DNA of 64,000 nucleotides from PCC-9228 sp964477525 (GCA_964477525.1 CAYZHY010000005.1:18318-82317); one strand, 5' to 3'; positions 46,230-55,714 are shown, counted from the stretch's first letter. Program-made: numbers and translations. Notes: generated by a model from the letters alone, not told the origin.

Positions 46230-47363
46230 ATGCGAATCGCCCTATTCACAGAAACCTTCTTGCCAAAAGTAGATGGGATTGTTACCCGCCTTTGCCAAAC
46301 CATAGACCACTTGCAAAGAGCGGGCGATCGGGTTTTGGTAATTGCTCCCAACGGCGGCATTACTGAATACAAAGGTGCTAGCGTTTGGGGCGTTGATGGT
46401 TTTGGATTGCCTCTGTATCCAGAGTTAAAACTGGCTTTTCCCGGTCCCAATGTGGCAGAGGTTTTGCAAGGCTTTCAACCCGACTTGATTCACGTAGCCA
46501 ATCCGGCTTTTCTGGGACTCGGTGGCATTTATTTTGCCAAAACCATGAAAATTCCCTTGGTCGCCTCTTACCACACCCATCTACCCCAATATTTACAGCA
46601 CTACGGTTTGGGAATGTTGGAAGGCGTTTTGTGGGAATTGCTCAAAAATGCCCACAATCAAGCCCAGCTCAATCTGTGTACTTCCAATGCCATGATTGAC
46701 GAGTTGGCTGCCCATGGCATCGAACGGTTGGATTTGTGGCAGCGGGGTGTGGATACGGATTTGTTTCAACCCCAACATGCCAGCCGTCAAATGCGAGCGT
46801 ATCTCAGTCAAGGACATCCCGACAGTCCTTTGCTGCTGTACGTAGGGCGGCTATCGGCCGAAAAAGAAATCGAACAGATCGCACCGATATTGGAAGCCAT
46901 TCCCGATGCTCGTTTGGCTTTGGTAGGCGACGGTCCCCAACGACAGGCTTTGGAAAACCATTTTCAAGGGACACCTACCCATTTTGTGGGCTATTTGCAG
47001 GGATTGGAACTGGCATCGGCTTTTGCTTCGGCGGATGCTTTTATCTTTCCCTCCCGTACGGAAACTTTGGGGTTGGTTTTGTTGGAAGCCATGGCCGCTG
47101 GATGTCCGGTGGTGGCTGCTGGTACTGGCGGCATTACAGATGTTGTCCAGGATGGTGTGAATGGATATTTGTTTGACCCTGGCAACGAAAATGGTGCGAT
47201 CGAAGCGACCCAACGTTTGCTTGCTAACCGGCAAGAACGGGAGTTGCTGCGGCAAAATGCCCGTTTGGAAGCAGAAAAATGGGGATGGGAAGCTGCTACC
47301 CAGCAACTACGCCGGCACTATCAAACTGTGGTAGAGGCACACAGTTTGGTAGCAGCAGCTTGA
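46230..47363 (+). CDS. sqdX: Sulfoquinovosyltransferase SqdX
   Basis: 377-residue GT4-type glycosyltransferase that moves sulfoquinovose onto diacylglycerol, the last step of SQDG synthesis. MRIALFTETFLPKVDGIVTRL start, ANPAFLGLGGIYFAK, SYHTHLPQYLQHYGLGMLE, a WQRGVDTDLFQP motif and the nucleotide site SRTETLGLVLLEAMAAGCPVV are seen. 67 bp downstream of sqdB, same operon. Confidence 0.95.
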   Translation: MRIALFTETFLPKVDGIVTRLCQTIDHLQRAGDRVLVIAPNGGITEYKGASVWGVDGFGLPLYPELKLAFPGPNVAEVLQGFQPDLIHVANPAFLGLGGIYFAKTMKIPLVASYHTHLPQYLQHYGLGMLEGVLWELLKNAHNQAQLNLCTSNAMIDELAAHGIERLDLWQRGVDTDLFQPQHASRQMRAYLSQGHPDSPLLLYVGRLSAEKEIEQIAPILEAIPDARLALVGDGPQRQALENHFQGTPTHFVGYLQGLELASAFASADAFIFPSRTETLGLVLLEAMAAGCPVVAAGTGGITDVVQDGVNGYLFDPGNENGAIEATQRLLANRQERELLRQNARLEAEKWGWEAATQQLRRHYQTVVEAHSLVAAA

Positions 47364-47666
47364 GATTGAGCGCTCGTGTTATGGTAAAGATTAGGAAACC
47401 TGGCTGCCTACCAAATTTTACCCAGATATCCTAGGGTCTTGAGATTGGTAGCTGTCAGGTTTTCCATTATTTTTCTACCCTTAGCTGTCCCTAACGGGAT
47501 CGAGAATTTTGTCTTTTTAGGAAAGGACCCCATCAATCTCCATGGCAACACGAAAAAAAAATAAGATACTCTAAAAGCAAATCCTAGATCCTGGATACGG
47601 AAACCGGAAAACTTTTTGCTGGGTAGATGCTGAATTGGGCATCCTATTTCATCGCCAGGGCATACC
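47364..47666. other. Space between sqdX and the cyclase gene
   Basis: About 300 bp with no gene, repeat or terminator that I can support. Confidence 0.4.
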
Positions 47667-50234
47667 ATGACTTTTTCTCCCACTGGTAGCATTTTAGCTA
47701 CGCTAACCCACGGCAACCGCATGGGGGCTCTTGCCAATCGCTTGCAAGGGTCAACCGTTTCGGAATTTATCTGCCTGCTGGATTTTATCACGGCAGAATT
47801 TCAACAATGCCTGCTGGCGTTTGAACTCATTGATAATGAGGCTTTAGAAAATCTCCTCGAACAACTTCTAGATGCCTTTACGCAAAAGATTAGCCAGATT
47901 TTAGATGCCGAACGTGCGATTATTTTCTTAATCGATGAAGAACAAGGATACCTGTGGTCTTCTACCCACAACAGCGACCACCAATATCAAGAACTGCATT
48001 TGCCTATCGACACTGGTATTGTCGGGCATGTAGCAACCACAGGGGAATTTCTCAATATTGCCCATCCCCACGAGCATCCCTTATTTAATGCTCAAGTGGA
48101 TGAGTTTTTTGGTTGTTCGGCGCGAAATGTTCTCTGCGCTCCTATTTACAGTAGTAAAAACGATCGGCAGCGGGTAGCGGTGGTGGAGTTGGTTAACAAA
48201 GCCCACCACCAGTATTTTAGTCAGGAAGATGAAAAAACGCTGGCTATTTTTGCAGATTCGATTGGGGTTATTCTGGAAAGCTGTCAGTCTTTTTATCGGG
48301 CGGCTCGCAACCAACGGGGTTTGAATGCTCTTTTGGAAGCGACGAATACTTTGGGAAAAAGTCTGGATTTAGAATCCACTTTGCGAGCGGTGATGGAGCG
48401 CGCCCAAGAACTGATGCAAGCCGATCGCAGTACGATATTTTTGCTCAGTCGCGAAACCAACGAGCTGTGGACGAAGGTGGCGGCGGCTGATGGGCAAACG
48501 ATGATGGAAATTCGAATTCCGGCGACGAAGGGCATTGCTGGCTATGTGGCTTCTACTGGCGAGACGGTCAATATTCCCCATGCTTACCAAGACCCGCGAT
48601 TTGACCCGACTACCGACCAGCGAACTGGCTACCACACCCGCAATATTTTGTGCATGGCGCTGTACGATAGTTCGGGCGAACTGATGGGAGTCACCCAATT
48701 AATAAACAAGCATAAGGGAAGTTTTACAAAATCGGATGAAGAGTTTTTGAAGGCGTTTAACGCGCAAGCTGGTATTGCTCTGGAAAATGCCCAACTGTTT
48801 GAAAAGGTGATGGTAGAAAAGCAGTATCAGAAAGATATTTTGGAAAGTCTTTCCGATGCTGTGATTTCTACGGATATGCAAGGGCGGATTGTCACTATTA
48901 ACGAAGCGGCTTTGGAGTTGTTGGGCTGTCCCATCGATCCTCAACATGGCGATCGCATTGCGCAGCTTTGGGAAAATCGCTTGGTGGGTCGCTTGGTTTG
49001 GGAAGTGGTGCCGGTGGAAAATTTACAGTATCGCCTTTCAGATAGTTTGACAACTGGTGCCAAGCACTACGTTCCCGAACAAACGCTGATGGTGGGCGTG
49101 TACGAAGGAGGTGCTGACACGGGCAGTCATTATGCCAGCAAGGATAAAGATTGTATTTTAGCGATTAGCGATCGCAATAATTCTGACTTGTACATTCCCT
49201 GGGGGGACAAAACCAAAGCGGTGGTGCGCATTCACCGACGCTACATCCACACCATCGAACGCAGCATCAATCTAACCGTCAATCCCCTCACCAATCCAGA
49301 AGGCAGCGTACGCGGTGGTTTGGTGGTTTTGGAAGATATCAGTCAAGAAAAACGCATGAAAACCACTATGCATCGGTATATGACCCCAGAAGTCGCCGAA
49401 CGGGTGATGGCATTGGGGGAAGATGCTTTAATGGTGGGAGAACGCAAGGATGTGACCATCCTTTTCTCGGATATTCGCGGGTATACTACCTTAACTGAAA
49501 ATTTGGGGGCTTCGGAAGTGGTGGCGCTGCTCAATCAGTATTTTGAAACCATGGTGGAGTCGGTTTTTAACTACGAAGGTACGTTGGATAAATTTATTGG
49601 CGATGCTTTGATGGCGGTTTTTGGTGCTCCTTTGCCTTTAACGGAAGATCACGCTTGGATGGCGGTGCAGTCATCGTTGGATATGCGGAAACGCCTGCAA
49701 ACGTTTAACCAGCGGCAGATTATCGACCACCAACCCACTATTCGTTTTGGCATTGGGATTAGTTCTGGAGAAGTGGTTTCGGGCAATATTGGCTCTAAAA
49801 AACGGATGGATTATACAGTGATTGGTGATGGGGTGAATCTAAGTTCTCGCTTAGAAAATGCTACCAAAGAGTACGGATGCGATATTATTATTAGCGAGTC
49901 TACCTATCAGCTATGTGGCGATCGCCTGCGGGTACGAGGATTGGATCGCATTCGAGTCAAAGGCAAAAACCAAGCTGTGGAGATTTACGAGCTCATTGGC
50001 AATGCTTCCGAACCACTTGATGACAAAACTGAGGAGTTTCTGTATTTGCACCAATGCGGTCGCAACGCCTATCTAAAACGGGATTTTGCTAAGGCTTTGT
50101 CGTATTTTGATGCGGCTTCCGCTATCCATCCTAGCGATCGCACGGTCCAACTATACCGCGATCGCTGTACCATTTATCTGCGGCATCCACCTCCAGATTC
50201 CTGGGATGGCACCTATACGATGCTCAGTAAATAA
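47667..50234 (+). CDS. GAF-GAF-PAS adenylate cyclase (class III)
   Basis: 855 residues. Two GAF domains (about 60-215 and 225-385), a PAS-like domain (about 390-555) and a class III cyclase domain (about 590-770) are followed by a short TPR-like tail. Metal ligands lie in VTILFSDIRGYT and the DGLD-type strand; the substrate lysine is in TLDKFIGDAL (about 641) and the partner Asp in MDYTVIGDGVN (about 715), a K/D pair typical of ATP use, so cAMP is the likely product. NLSSRLE gives the transition-state Asn/Arg. Similar to Anabaena CyaB1/CyaB2-type cyclases, whose GAFs bind cAMP. Confidence 0.92.
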   Translation: MTFSPTGSILATLTHGNRMGALANRLQGSTVSEFICLLDFITAEFQQCLLAFELIDNEALENLLEQLLDAFTQKISQILDAERAIIFLIDEEQGYLWSSTHNSDHQYQELHLPIDTGIVGHVATTGEFLNIAHPHEHPLFNAQVDEFFGCSARNVLCAPIYSSKNDRQRVAVVELVNKAHHQYFSQEDEKTLAIFADSIGVILESCQSFYRAARNQRGLNALLEATNTLGKSLDLESTLRAVMERAQELMQADRSTIFLLSRETNELWTKVAAADGQTMMEIRIPATKGIAGYVASTGETVNIPHAYQDPRFDPTTDQRTGYHTRNILCMALYDSSGELMGVTQLINKHKGSFTKSDEEFLKAFNAQAGIALENAQLFEKVMVEKQYQKDILESLSDAVISTDMQGRIVTINEAALELLGCPIDPQHGDRIAQLWENRLVGRLVWEVVPVENLQYRLSDSLTTGAKHYVPEQTLMVGVYEGGADTGSHYASKDKDCILAISDRNNSDLYIPWGDKTKAVVRIHRRYIHTIERSINLTVNPLTNPEGSVRGGLVVLEDISQEKRMKTTMHRYMTPEVAERVMALGEDALMVGERKDVTILFSDIRGYTTLTENLGASEVVALLNQYFETMVESVFNYEGTLDKFIGDALMAVFGAPLPLTEDHAWMAVQSSLDMRKRLQTFNQRQIIDHQPTIRFGIGISSGEVVSGNIGSKKRMDYTVIGDGVNLSSRLENATKEYGCDIIISESTYQLCGDRLRVRGLDRIRVKGKNQAVEIYELIGNASEPLDDKTEEFLYLHQCGRNAYLKRDFAKALSYFDAASAIHPSDRTVQLYRDRCTIYLRHPPPDSWDGTYTMLSK

Positions 50235-50280
50235 CCGCCGTTTGGCTTGGTTGGCGAAATTTCGGCAAGCACAAAGACTT

Positions 50281-50472
50281 ATGAAAGAGATTTCTGGATT
50301 TTTACTCAAAGTTATCGTGGGCTCGACGCTCATTTCCTTTGCTATCAAATACGTTGGTCCCTCTTTACCAATTGCAGCGAATTCTTTCAATGCCCTTATT
50401 ATTGTTTTACTTCCTAGCATATTACTGGCCATTGCTTTAGCATGGCACCGTACAAATAGCAAAACCTCTTAA
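50281..50472 (+). CDS. Small membrane protein
   Basis: 63 residues, ATG at 50281; the frame is open upstream into the cyclase gene but the sequence before has no protein-like character. Two hydrophobic helices (about 5-25 and 38-55): MKEISGFLLKVIVGSTLISF and ALIIVLLPSILLAIALAW. Similar short proteins exist in other cyanobacteria, I believe; function unknown. Confidence 0.6.
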   Translation: MKEISGFLLKVIVGSTLISFAIKYVGPSLPIAANSFNALIIVLLPSILLAIALAWHRTNSKTS

Positions 50473-50531
50473 AAAAGAATTTTTTGCTTGTTCCCCTAGG
50501 TAACGAGTTCCACCTACAAGGAGTTTGACAC

Positions 50532-51719
50532 GTGACCTTCAGCGAATGGATTGGTTTCATCGTCCTGATTCTATCGCTTTACGTACTTTGGCAAGTACGG
50601 CAATTTTTGCTGCTTACCTTTGCGGCAGTAACGCTGGCAACCATCCTTAATTTGTTGGTACGGCGAATCCAAAGGTGGCAAATTCCTCGTTCCCTAGCGG
50701 TGGTGCTTTCCCTATCCATCTTTTTTACCGTATTTGCCAGTTTTTTCTGGCTGCTGGTTCCTCCCTTTGCTTCCCAGCTGCAAGAGTTAGCCAAACTGCT
50801 GTTGGGAGACGAAAGCAGACCCTCGCAACTAGAACAGCAACTAAAAGAATGGATTCAGCAACTCAGCGACCTTCTTTCCCAAGAACCCATCAACAACTAC
50901 TTGAATATCGGGCAACTGTCCGAACAATTACCGAATTATTTAGAACGGTTGGCAAAACAATTGCAACCGCTGTTTGAAAATCTTTGGGAACGGGGAATTA
51001 GTTTTCTTTCCGGAACCTTTGGAGTGGTGTTCAGCCTGCTATTAGTGCTTGTGCTAACGATTATGTTCCTAGCACAGCCGCTGGCTTACCGACGGGCCTT
51101 CATTCGCATGTTTCCTTCTTTTTATCGCCGGCGAGTGGATGAAATTCTAGACCTGTGCGAAGAAGCTCTCACTGGTTGGTTGGTAGGAATTTTGGTCAAC
51201 ATGACCGTCATTGCGGTTTTCAGTTGGGTGGGTTTATCCATTTTGCGGGTAGACCTGGCTTTGGCACATGGGATTTTGGCGGGATTGCTGACATTTATTC
51301 CCAATATTGGTCCTACGTTAAGTATAATTCCTCCCTTGGCGATCGCGCTTTTGGATTCTCCCCTGAAAGCTATTGGCGTGTTTATTCTCTATATCATTAT
51401 CCAGCAAGTAGAGGGCAATTTCCTAACCCCCTACGTCATGGCACAGCAAGTTTCCCTGTTGCCGGCGGTTACGCTACTCGCTCAAGTTTTCTTTGCTACT
51501 TTCTTTGGATTTTTGGGATTGTTGCTCGCCCTTCCTTTGACGGTGGTTGCCCAAGTTTGGCTGCAGGAATCCTTGATTAAGGATATTTTAGACCGCTGGC
51601 AGGGAAAAAAACACCAGTTTTCGGAAGTGACAGATATTGAAACCATTACTCTCCCCACGGGAGATACATCGGCTTTGACACCGGGAGAAGAGCAGGAGTC
51701 TTCGGCTGGGGAGGAATGA
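50532..51719 (+). CDS. AI-2E family transporter
   Basis: 395-residue polytopic protein (PerM/TqsA superfamily) with about seven to eight helices. SFFWLLVPPFASQLQELAKLL, the amphipathic WERGISFLSGTF, and GILAGLLTFIPNIGPTLSIIPP are typical; YIIIQQVEGNFLTPYVMAQ and LLALPLTVVAQVWL close it. GTG start at 50532 with AAGGAG nine bases upstream. The substrate is unknown; relatives export autoinducer-2 or move ions. The C-terminal tail is acidic. Confidence 0.9.
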   Translation: MTFSEWIGFIVLILSLYVLWQVRQFLLLTFAAVTLATILNLLVRRIQRWQIPRSLAVVLSLSIFFTVFASFFWLLVPPFASQLQELAKLLLGDESRPSQLEQQLKEWIQQLSDLLSQEPINNYLNIGQLSEQLPNYLERLAKQLQPLFENLWERGISFLSGTFGVVFSLLLVLVLTIMFLAQPLAYRRAFIRMFPSFYRRRVDEILDLCEEALTGWLVGILVNMTVIAVFSWVGLSILRVDLALAHGILAGLLTFIPNIGPTLSIIPPLAIALLDSPLKAIGVFILYIIIQQVEGNFLTPYVMAQQVSLLPAVTLLAQVFFATFFGFLGLLLALPLTVVAQVWLQESLIKDILDRWQGKKHQFSEVTDIETITLPTGDTSALTPGEEQESSAGEE

Positions 51720-51724
51720 TAGAG

Positions 51725-51798
51725 GGCAGACCGAGCGTGGGTGCGTGGGTGTATGGGTGCATGGGGGTACGGCGCTCAGGGCAAGTAGGTGTGTGGGA
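51725..51798. repeat. Low-complexity GTGGGTG-type repeat
   Basis: Imperfect short repeats of the type GTGGGTGCGTGGGTGTATGGGTGCATGG-like units (no long exact copy). The start contains ACCGAGCGTGGG (51730-51741), which recurs in reverse complement at 62124-62135. Such tracts are common in filamentous cyanobacteria. The rest of 51799-52126 has no gene. Confidence 0.6.
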
Positions 51799-52126
51799 GT
51801 CAATTTCTAGTTTACAAGGGGAAACGATGGAAAAAATAACGGCTAGGAGAATATCTCGTTGAATTTGGTGGCTTCGAGGGCAAATCCGTACTTTAAAAAC
51901 CACATATTTTTTAGGCGAGTTCCTATTCCAACTCTGCCAATTATCTAGGGTGGACAATGTCCACTTTACTATTATGTGGTTTTATAAATCGGATATTCTA
52001 GATTCGTTCGTCGATGCCCCAAACTCCCATCCCCTACGCACCCACAACTTCCCAACAAAATTGTGCATTGGTGGAGAAATTTGCTATAACCGGCAATAAT
52101 AGGGCTAATTGAATATAGCTAGGAGT

Positions 52127-53476
52127 ATGGAATCAGAACTGTACCAGAAAGGTGTAGAAAAAGCCCGTCAAGGAGATTGCGAAGGGGCGATCGCGGCTTT
52201 CAATCAAGTATTACAAGGCAATCCCCAGATGGCAGATGCCTACTACCAACGAGGGTTGGTTTATTTCGATTTGGGAAAACCTTACCAGGCAGTTGAGGAT
52301 TACAATCGAGCTTTAGAACGCAATCCGAAGCTAACGGCTTGTTATTACGCTCGGGCTTTGGTGCGTTTGAGCCTGAAAAATTTGCCAGGAACGCTGGCAG
52401 ATGTGGAAAAATGCTTGCAACTGGATCTCAATTATGCGGCGGCTTACCAGTTGCGAGCGATTGTCAAACGCAAACAGGGAGATTCCCAAGGTGCGATCGC
52501 GGATTTTAAAAAGGCTGCCCAGCTTTATGTAAAGAGAAAAGATAAGGAAAACGCGCGCCGCTGTTTGCAAAGCATGGAGAAACTGCAGCCTAGCACAAAA
52601 ACAACGGCACCGTCGTGGGTTCCCTCGCCAATATCAACCCCGGCACCAAAACCAAAAGCTACCAGCGTGCCTCCCATGCAGTCAGCATCAGATTATTATA
52701 CCCAACTGTTAGAACGAGCGGAACGGGGAGACTATCAAGGAGCAATTCAAGACCTGGATTGGGCGTTGCAAGCTGACAGTCAAGATGCCCGAGCGTACTG
52801 CTGTCGTGGTATTCTGCGTTACAAGCTGGGCAAACATTACGATGCCCTGTCTGATTTTAACCAAGCTCTACGCTTCAACGACCGAGATATTTCTGCCTAT
52901 CGCAATCGGGGGAAAGTACGCTTGCATTTAGGAGACCATCGGGGAGCGATTTCTGATTTTAATGCGGCTTTGCAAATCGCACCCAACGATGCCATGCTTT
53001 ATATTGCCCGGGGCAATGCCTCTCGGGAAATGACCGACTACGAATCGGCGATCGCGGATTATTCCCAAGCGTTGCAACTCGATCCCGAACGGGCAGATGT
53101 TTATATTTATCGGGGAATGGCTTACGTACGTCAGGAAAAAATGCAGCAGGCGATTGACGACTATCAGGCAGCTGCCGATCGCTATTTTCAACAGGAGAAC
53201 TGGCAGCACTACCAAGCCACGTTGGAACGCATCCAACAGTTGCAATCGTTTACGGTTTCTAGTTTATTTGATTCTTGGAATAGTTCGGAACCATCTCCAT
53301 CCGAACCTGCCGAAAGCAACAGTTCCTTACAGCAGCGGCTGTTAAAGTTGGTAGGCGGTCACTGGGAGTTGGCAGAACGGTTGCTCAACCAAGCTCGCCA
53401 CGAGTATCCAGGGGAATCGGAAACATGGTACTTGCAAAAAGTAATTCAGGATATCGAAAGCGATCGCAATTTATAG
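52127..53476 (+). CDS. TPR-repeat protein
   Basis: 449 residues, two TPR blocks. The first (about 1-140) has consensus units such as GDCEGAIAAFNQVLQGNPQM and YFDLGKPYQAVEDYNRALER; a Pro/Ser/Thr/Ala linker (about 155-195) leads to a second block (about 200-365) with five or six units, then a short helical C-terminal domain. No signal peptide, so probably a cytosolic scaffold. ATG at 52127 is chosen; an in-frame TTG at 52109 is possible. Confidence 0.88.
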   Translation: MESELYQKGVEKARQGDCEGAIAAFNQVLQGNPQMADAYYQRGLVYFDLGKPYQAVEDYNRALERNPKLTACYYARALVRLSLKNLPGTLADVEKCLQLDLNYAAAYQLRAIVKRKQGDSQGAIADFKKAAQLYVKRKDKENARRCLQSMEKLQPSTKTTAPSWVPSPISTPAPKPKATSVPPMQSASDYYTQLLERAERGDYQGAIQDLDWALQADSQDARAYCCRGILRYKLGKHYDALSDFNQALRFNDRDISAYRNRGKVRLHLGDHRGAISDFNAALQIAPNDAMLYIARGNASREMTDYESAIADYSQALQLDPERADVYIYRGMAYVRQEKMQQAIDDYQAAADRYFQQENWQHYQATLERIQQLQSFTVSSLFDSWNSSEPSPSEPAESNSSLQQRLLKLVGGHWELAERLLNQARHEYPGESETWYLQKVIQDIESDRNL

Positions 53477-53565
53477 ATAAAATTCAGAAAAAAAGCCGAA
53501 CTCCCCTAGGAAATGTTTATTTTCGCGAATAGCTTCCTAGCGGGAGACAGTTCCACAGACAAGGG

Positions 53566-53591
53566 AAAACCTCCCGACAGCTAGTCGGGAG
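53566..53591 (-). terminator. Hairpin past the FKBP gene
   Basis: CTCCCGAC (53571-53578) pairs with GTCGGGAG (53584-53591), loop of five; on the minus strand four U follow. It lies about 57 bp past the FKBP gene, between convergent genes. Confidence 0.6.
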
Positions 53592-53647
53592 AGCATTTAA
53601 AAAGCGTAACCAATTTTGGGAAGCTCGAACGAACGCTTCCAACACTT

Positions 53648-54100
53648 TTAACTTTGATTGCTTTCTTCAGCAGCAAAGTCTACTAGCTCAATTTCAAAAA
53701 CCAAATCCTTGCCAGCTAGAGGATGGTTTCCATCTAGAGTAACTTTAGAATCTTCTACAGCGGTTACGGTAACTGGGATAACTTGTCCGGAAGGATGTTG
53801 GACTTGCAGCTGTTGTCCAACTTCCACGCTAATATCCTCAGGAATTTGTTGCCGGTCTACTTCTGCAACCATTTCCTGGCGGTGAGGACCGTAGGCTTTG
53901 TCAGAAGGAATTTCTTCGGTTTTCGATTCTCCTGGTGCCATTCCTACGACTGCCTCTTCAAAACCAGGAATGATTTCACCTTCACCAATGGAAAATTCCA
54001 AAGGTTCGCGATCGTGGGAGCTGTCAAACACTGTCCCATCGACGGCCAATTTCCCAGTGTAGTGTACTTTTACTTTATCACCTTGTTGTGCTTGTGCCAC
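53648..54100 (-). CDS. FKBP-type peptidyl-prolyl isomerase, SlyD-like
   Basis: 150-residue two-domain FKBP. The first part KVHYTGKLAVDGTVFDSS, PLEFSIGEGEIIPGFEEAVVGM is the isomerase core; the insert with YGPHRQEMVAEVDRQQIP is the IF (insert-in-flap) chaperone domain of SlyD, and LDGNHPLAGKDLVFEIELV closes it. The His-rich metal tail of E. coli SlyD is missing. Cytosolic folding helper. Confidence 0.93.
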   Translation of the reverse strand: MAQAQQGDKVKVHYTGKLAVDGTVFDSSHDREPLEFSIGEGEIIPGFEEAVVGMAPGESKTEEIPSDKAYGPHRQEMVAEVDRQQIPEDISVEVGQQLQVQHPSGQVIPVTVTAVEDSKVTLDGNHPLAGKDLVFEIELVDFAAEESNQS

Positions 54101-54643
54101 GGTGAATTGCCTCCATCTCGAGCGTCAATGTGCGGTTATGCATTTACCGATAGTTTTTTTGCTAACGGATACGAACACCCATTAACAAATGCACTCTCTA
54201 TTGGTTCAAGAGAGGGACTATCTGCCAATGCTTTGAGGAAAATTCCCAAAGCACTTTGGTATTTTGTTGGTTCTCGGCCTGTGATTGGCCGTATTGCTTG
54301 ACCGGTACAGAGGTTCCTTATGTTATATAGGAAACTTGTTGGTCTGGACTTTCACCTTTGCTGTCCACAGTCTAGCACCTTTACCAGCAAAATGAACGAT
54401 GGGGAGTCTTGGTTCATGTGTAGTACCAATACCTCACTGTTCGTTCGCCTTAACTGGTTCGCTGGCATTCCAAATTCTTACAGGCAGAATGACGAATTGT
54501 TGGCTGCAGATGCTAGAAAACATGGACCGGCTAAGTCAAAATTGGCTCTCTTTTCGCTATCCAAATGTCTTTCCTTAGATAACAGCGACAGCAAGAGCAA
54601 TTGAGTCCCCCTTCTCAATCGCGCCTTACCATCGAGAACCAAA
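54101..54643. other. 543-bp gene-free region with several hairpins
   Basis: Between the FKBP gene and rpsU. Successive hairpins CTCTCT/AGAGAG (54194-54214), TGCTTTG/CAAAGCA (54229-54253) and CGGCC/GGCCG (about 54277-54292), and a longer-range GTCTGGAC/GTCCACAG stem near 54340-54375. No convincing ORF on either strand. Could hold an RNA gene; no known family recognised. Confidence 0.4.
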
Positions 54644-54838
54644 TTATCTTTGACGGCGTCGAAGCCGACGTTGCTGTTTGTGTCGGGCAAGTTCTTTGCG
54701 CTTGCGTTTTTCTTTGGGCGTTTCAAAGTGTCGCCCTTTCTTCATATCTGCAAAAATGCCGGCTTGGGAAACTTTCCGTTTGAACCGACGCAGGGCTGAT
54801 TCTAGCTTTTCATTTTCTGCTAAGACCACTTGGGCCAT
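54644..54838 (-). CDS. rpsU: 30S ribosomal protein S21
   Basis: 64-residue, very basic: MAQVVLAENEKLESALRRFK and a KRKRKELARHKQQRRLRRRQR-like tail (counted in pieces: KRKRKELAR, HKQQRR). Standard for bacterial S21. AGAGG lies seven bases before the ATG. It follows the RRM gene by 179 bp, an arrangement known for cyanobacterial rbp-rpsU pairs. Confidence 0.96.
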   Translation of the reverse strand: MAQVVLAENEKLESALRRFKRKVSQAGIFADMKKGRHFETPKEKRKRKELARHKQQRRLRRRQR

Positions 54839-54860
54839 TTAGATTCCTCTCATGGTAGTT

Positions 54861-54881
54861 GTTCGCACAAACAATGCGAAC
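54861..54881 (-). promoter_or_regulatory. Hairpin in the rpsU leader
   Basis: GTTCGCA (54861-54867) pairs with TGCGAAC (54875-54881), loop of seven, 22 bp before the rpsU start. No U run follows, so it is a leader or processing element rather than a terminator. Confidence 0.55.
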
Positions 54882-55017
54882 CAATTTGAAAATAACCTAG
54901 AAAGAGGAGAATTCTCTTCCCCTCTTCCCAATTGAAGACTCATATCAAAACCAACAATATTCAACATTGTTTGGTTGAACGGACGGAATTTGGTTTTTTT
55001 TCGCGTCTACTTGGTTT

Positions 55018-55284
55018 CTAGCGATCGAAAGGCTTTCTTTCCGTACGGGGCTTGGCTTTATTGACTCTTAACGTCCGTCCCATCCATTCAGCGCCGTCCA
55101 GCTCTTCAATGGCTGTTGTTTCGTGGTCGGGCGATTCCATTTCCACAAAGCCAAAACCGCGTCTTTTTCCAGTTTCCCGATCGACGGGTAATTTGACTCG
55201 CTTGATAGAGCCGTATTCAGAGAAGACAGAATTCAGATCGTCTTCCGTAACATCATAAGAGAGATTTCCGATATAAACGGTCAT
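55018..55284 (-). CDS. RRM-domain RNA-binding protein (Rbp)
   Basis: 88-residue single RRM: RNP2 is VYIGNL (3-8) and RNP1 is RGFGFVEM (about 42-49). A short basic tail KPRTERKPFDR lacks the glycine-rich domain of cold-induced RbpA1 types. Cyanobacterial Rbp proteins bind RNA and some are cold-regulated or act in localising thylakoid-protein mRNAs. The rbp-rpsU neighbourhood is known from Anabaena, where expression is cold-dependent. Confidence 0.93.
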   Translation of the reverse strand: MTVYIGNLSYDVTEDDLNSVFSEYGSIKRVKLPVDRETGKRRGFGFVEMESPDHETTAIEELDGAEWMGRTLRVNKAKPRTERKPFDR

Positions 55285-55498
55285 TACTTACCTCATCAGT
55301 TGGTAGCATTTAAAAGTTGAGGTTTCGGAGGTAAGTTTTTTGGAAATAACACCGAATTGGAAAATTCTTTCGTGTGCGCAAAAACTCAAAACACCGATAC
55401 CTTTCAGTCTATAGTAGCATACTCCGATCCATTTGGAAAACGATTTTTAATAAATTGATAGTATGACGCGAAATTCCCAACATTACTGCTTTCTAGAT

Positions 55499-55714
55499 TT
55501 ACGATCGATTGGGTTGACGCGCCAGCCAATCCAAACGCAACTGGTGCAACGGAGAAAATAGCGCCAAAAAGGCGAGCAAAATCACGCTCATCGTGCCCAA
55601 CGCTGTTGCCGCCGCGATCGCAAATACAATGGCAATTTGATAGCGAACCGCTTTGGGGGAAATTTTCCTAATGGAACGGTAAAAATGGAGATTTGGTCTA
55701 ATTTTCGCCGTCAA
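55499..55714 (-). CDS. Possible small membrane protein after coaBC
   Basis: Up to 71 residues if started at the TTG at 55714, overlapping the coaBC stop by 17 bp. It has a basic start and one or two hydrophobic helices (AIVFAIAAATALGTMSVILLAFLALF), then LDWLARQPNRS. No ATG or GTG is available until an internal Met. Translational coupling with coaBC is possible; the frame may also be chance. Confidence 0.4.
   Translation of the reverse strand: MTAKIRPNLHFYRSIRKISPKAVRYQIAIVFAIAAATALGTMSVILLAFLALFSPLHQLRLDWLARQPNRS

Noticed and set aside
54330..54380. GGTGAAAGTCC-type string suggesting RNase P RNA or group II intron
   Set aside because: Other conserved parts (ACAGAA, domain V stem) are missing.
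54320..54604. 94-codon plus-strand frame downstream of rpsU
   Set aside because: Ser/Cys-scattered composition without domain or ribosome binding site; sits over hairpins, so more likely chance.
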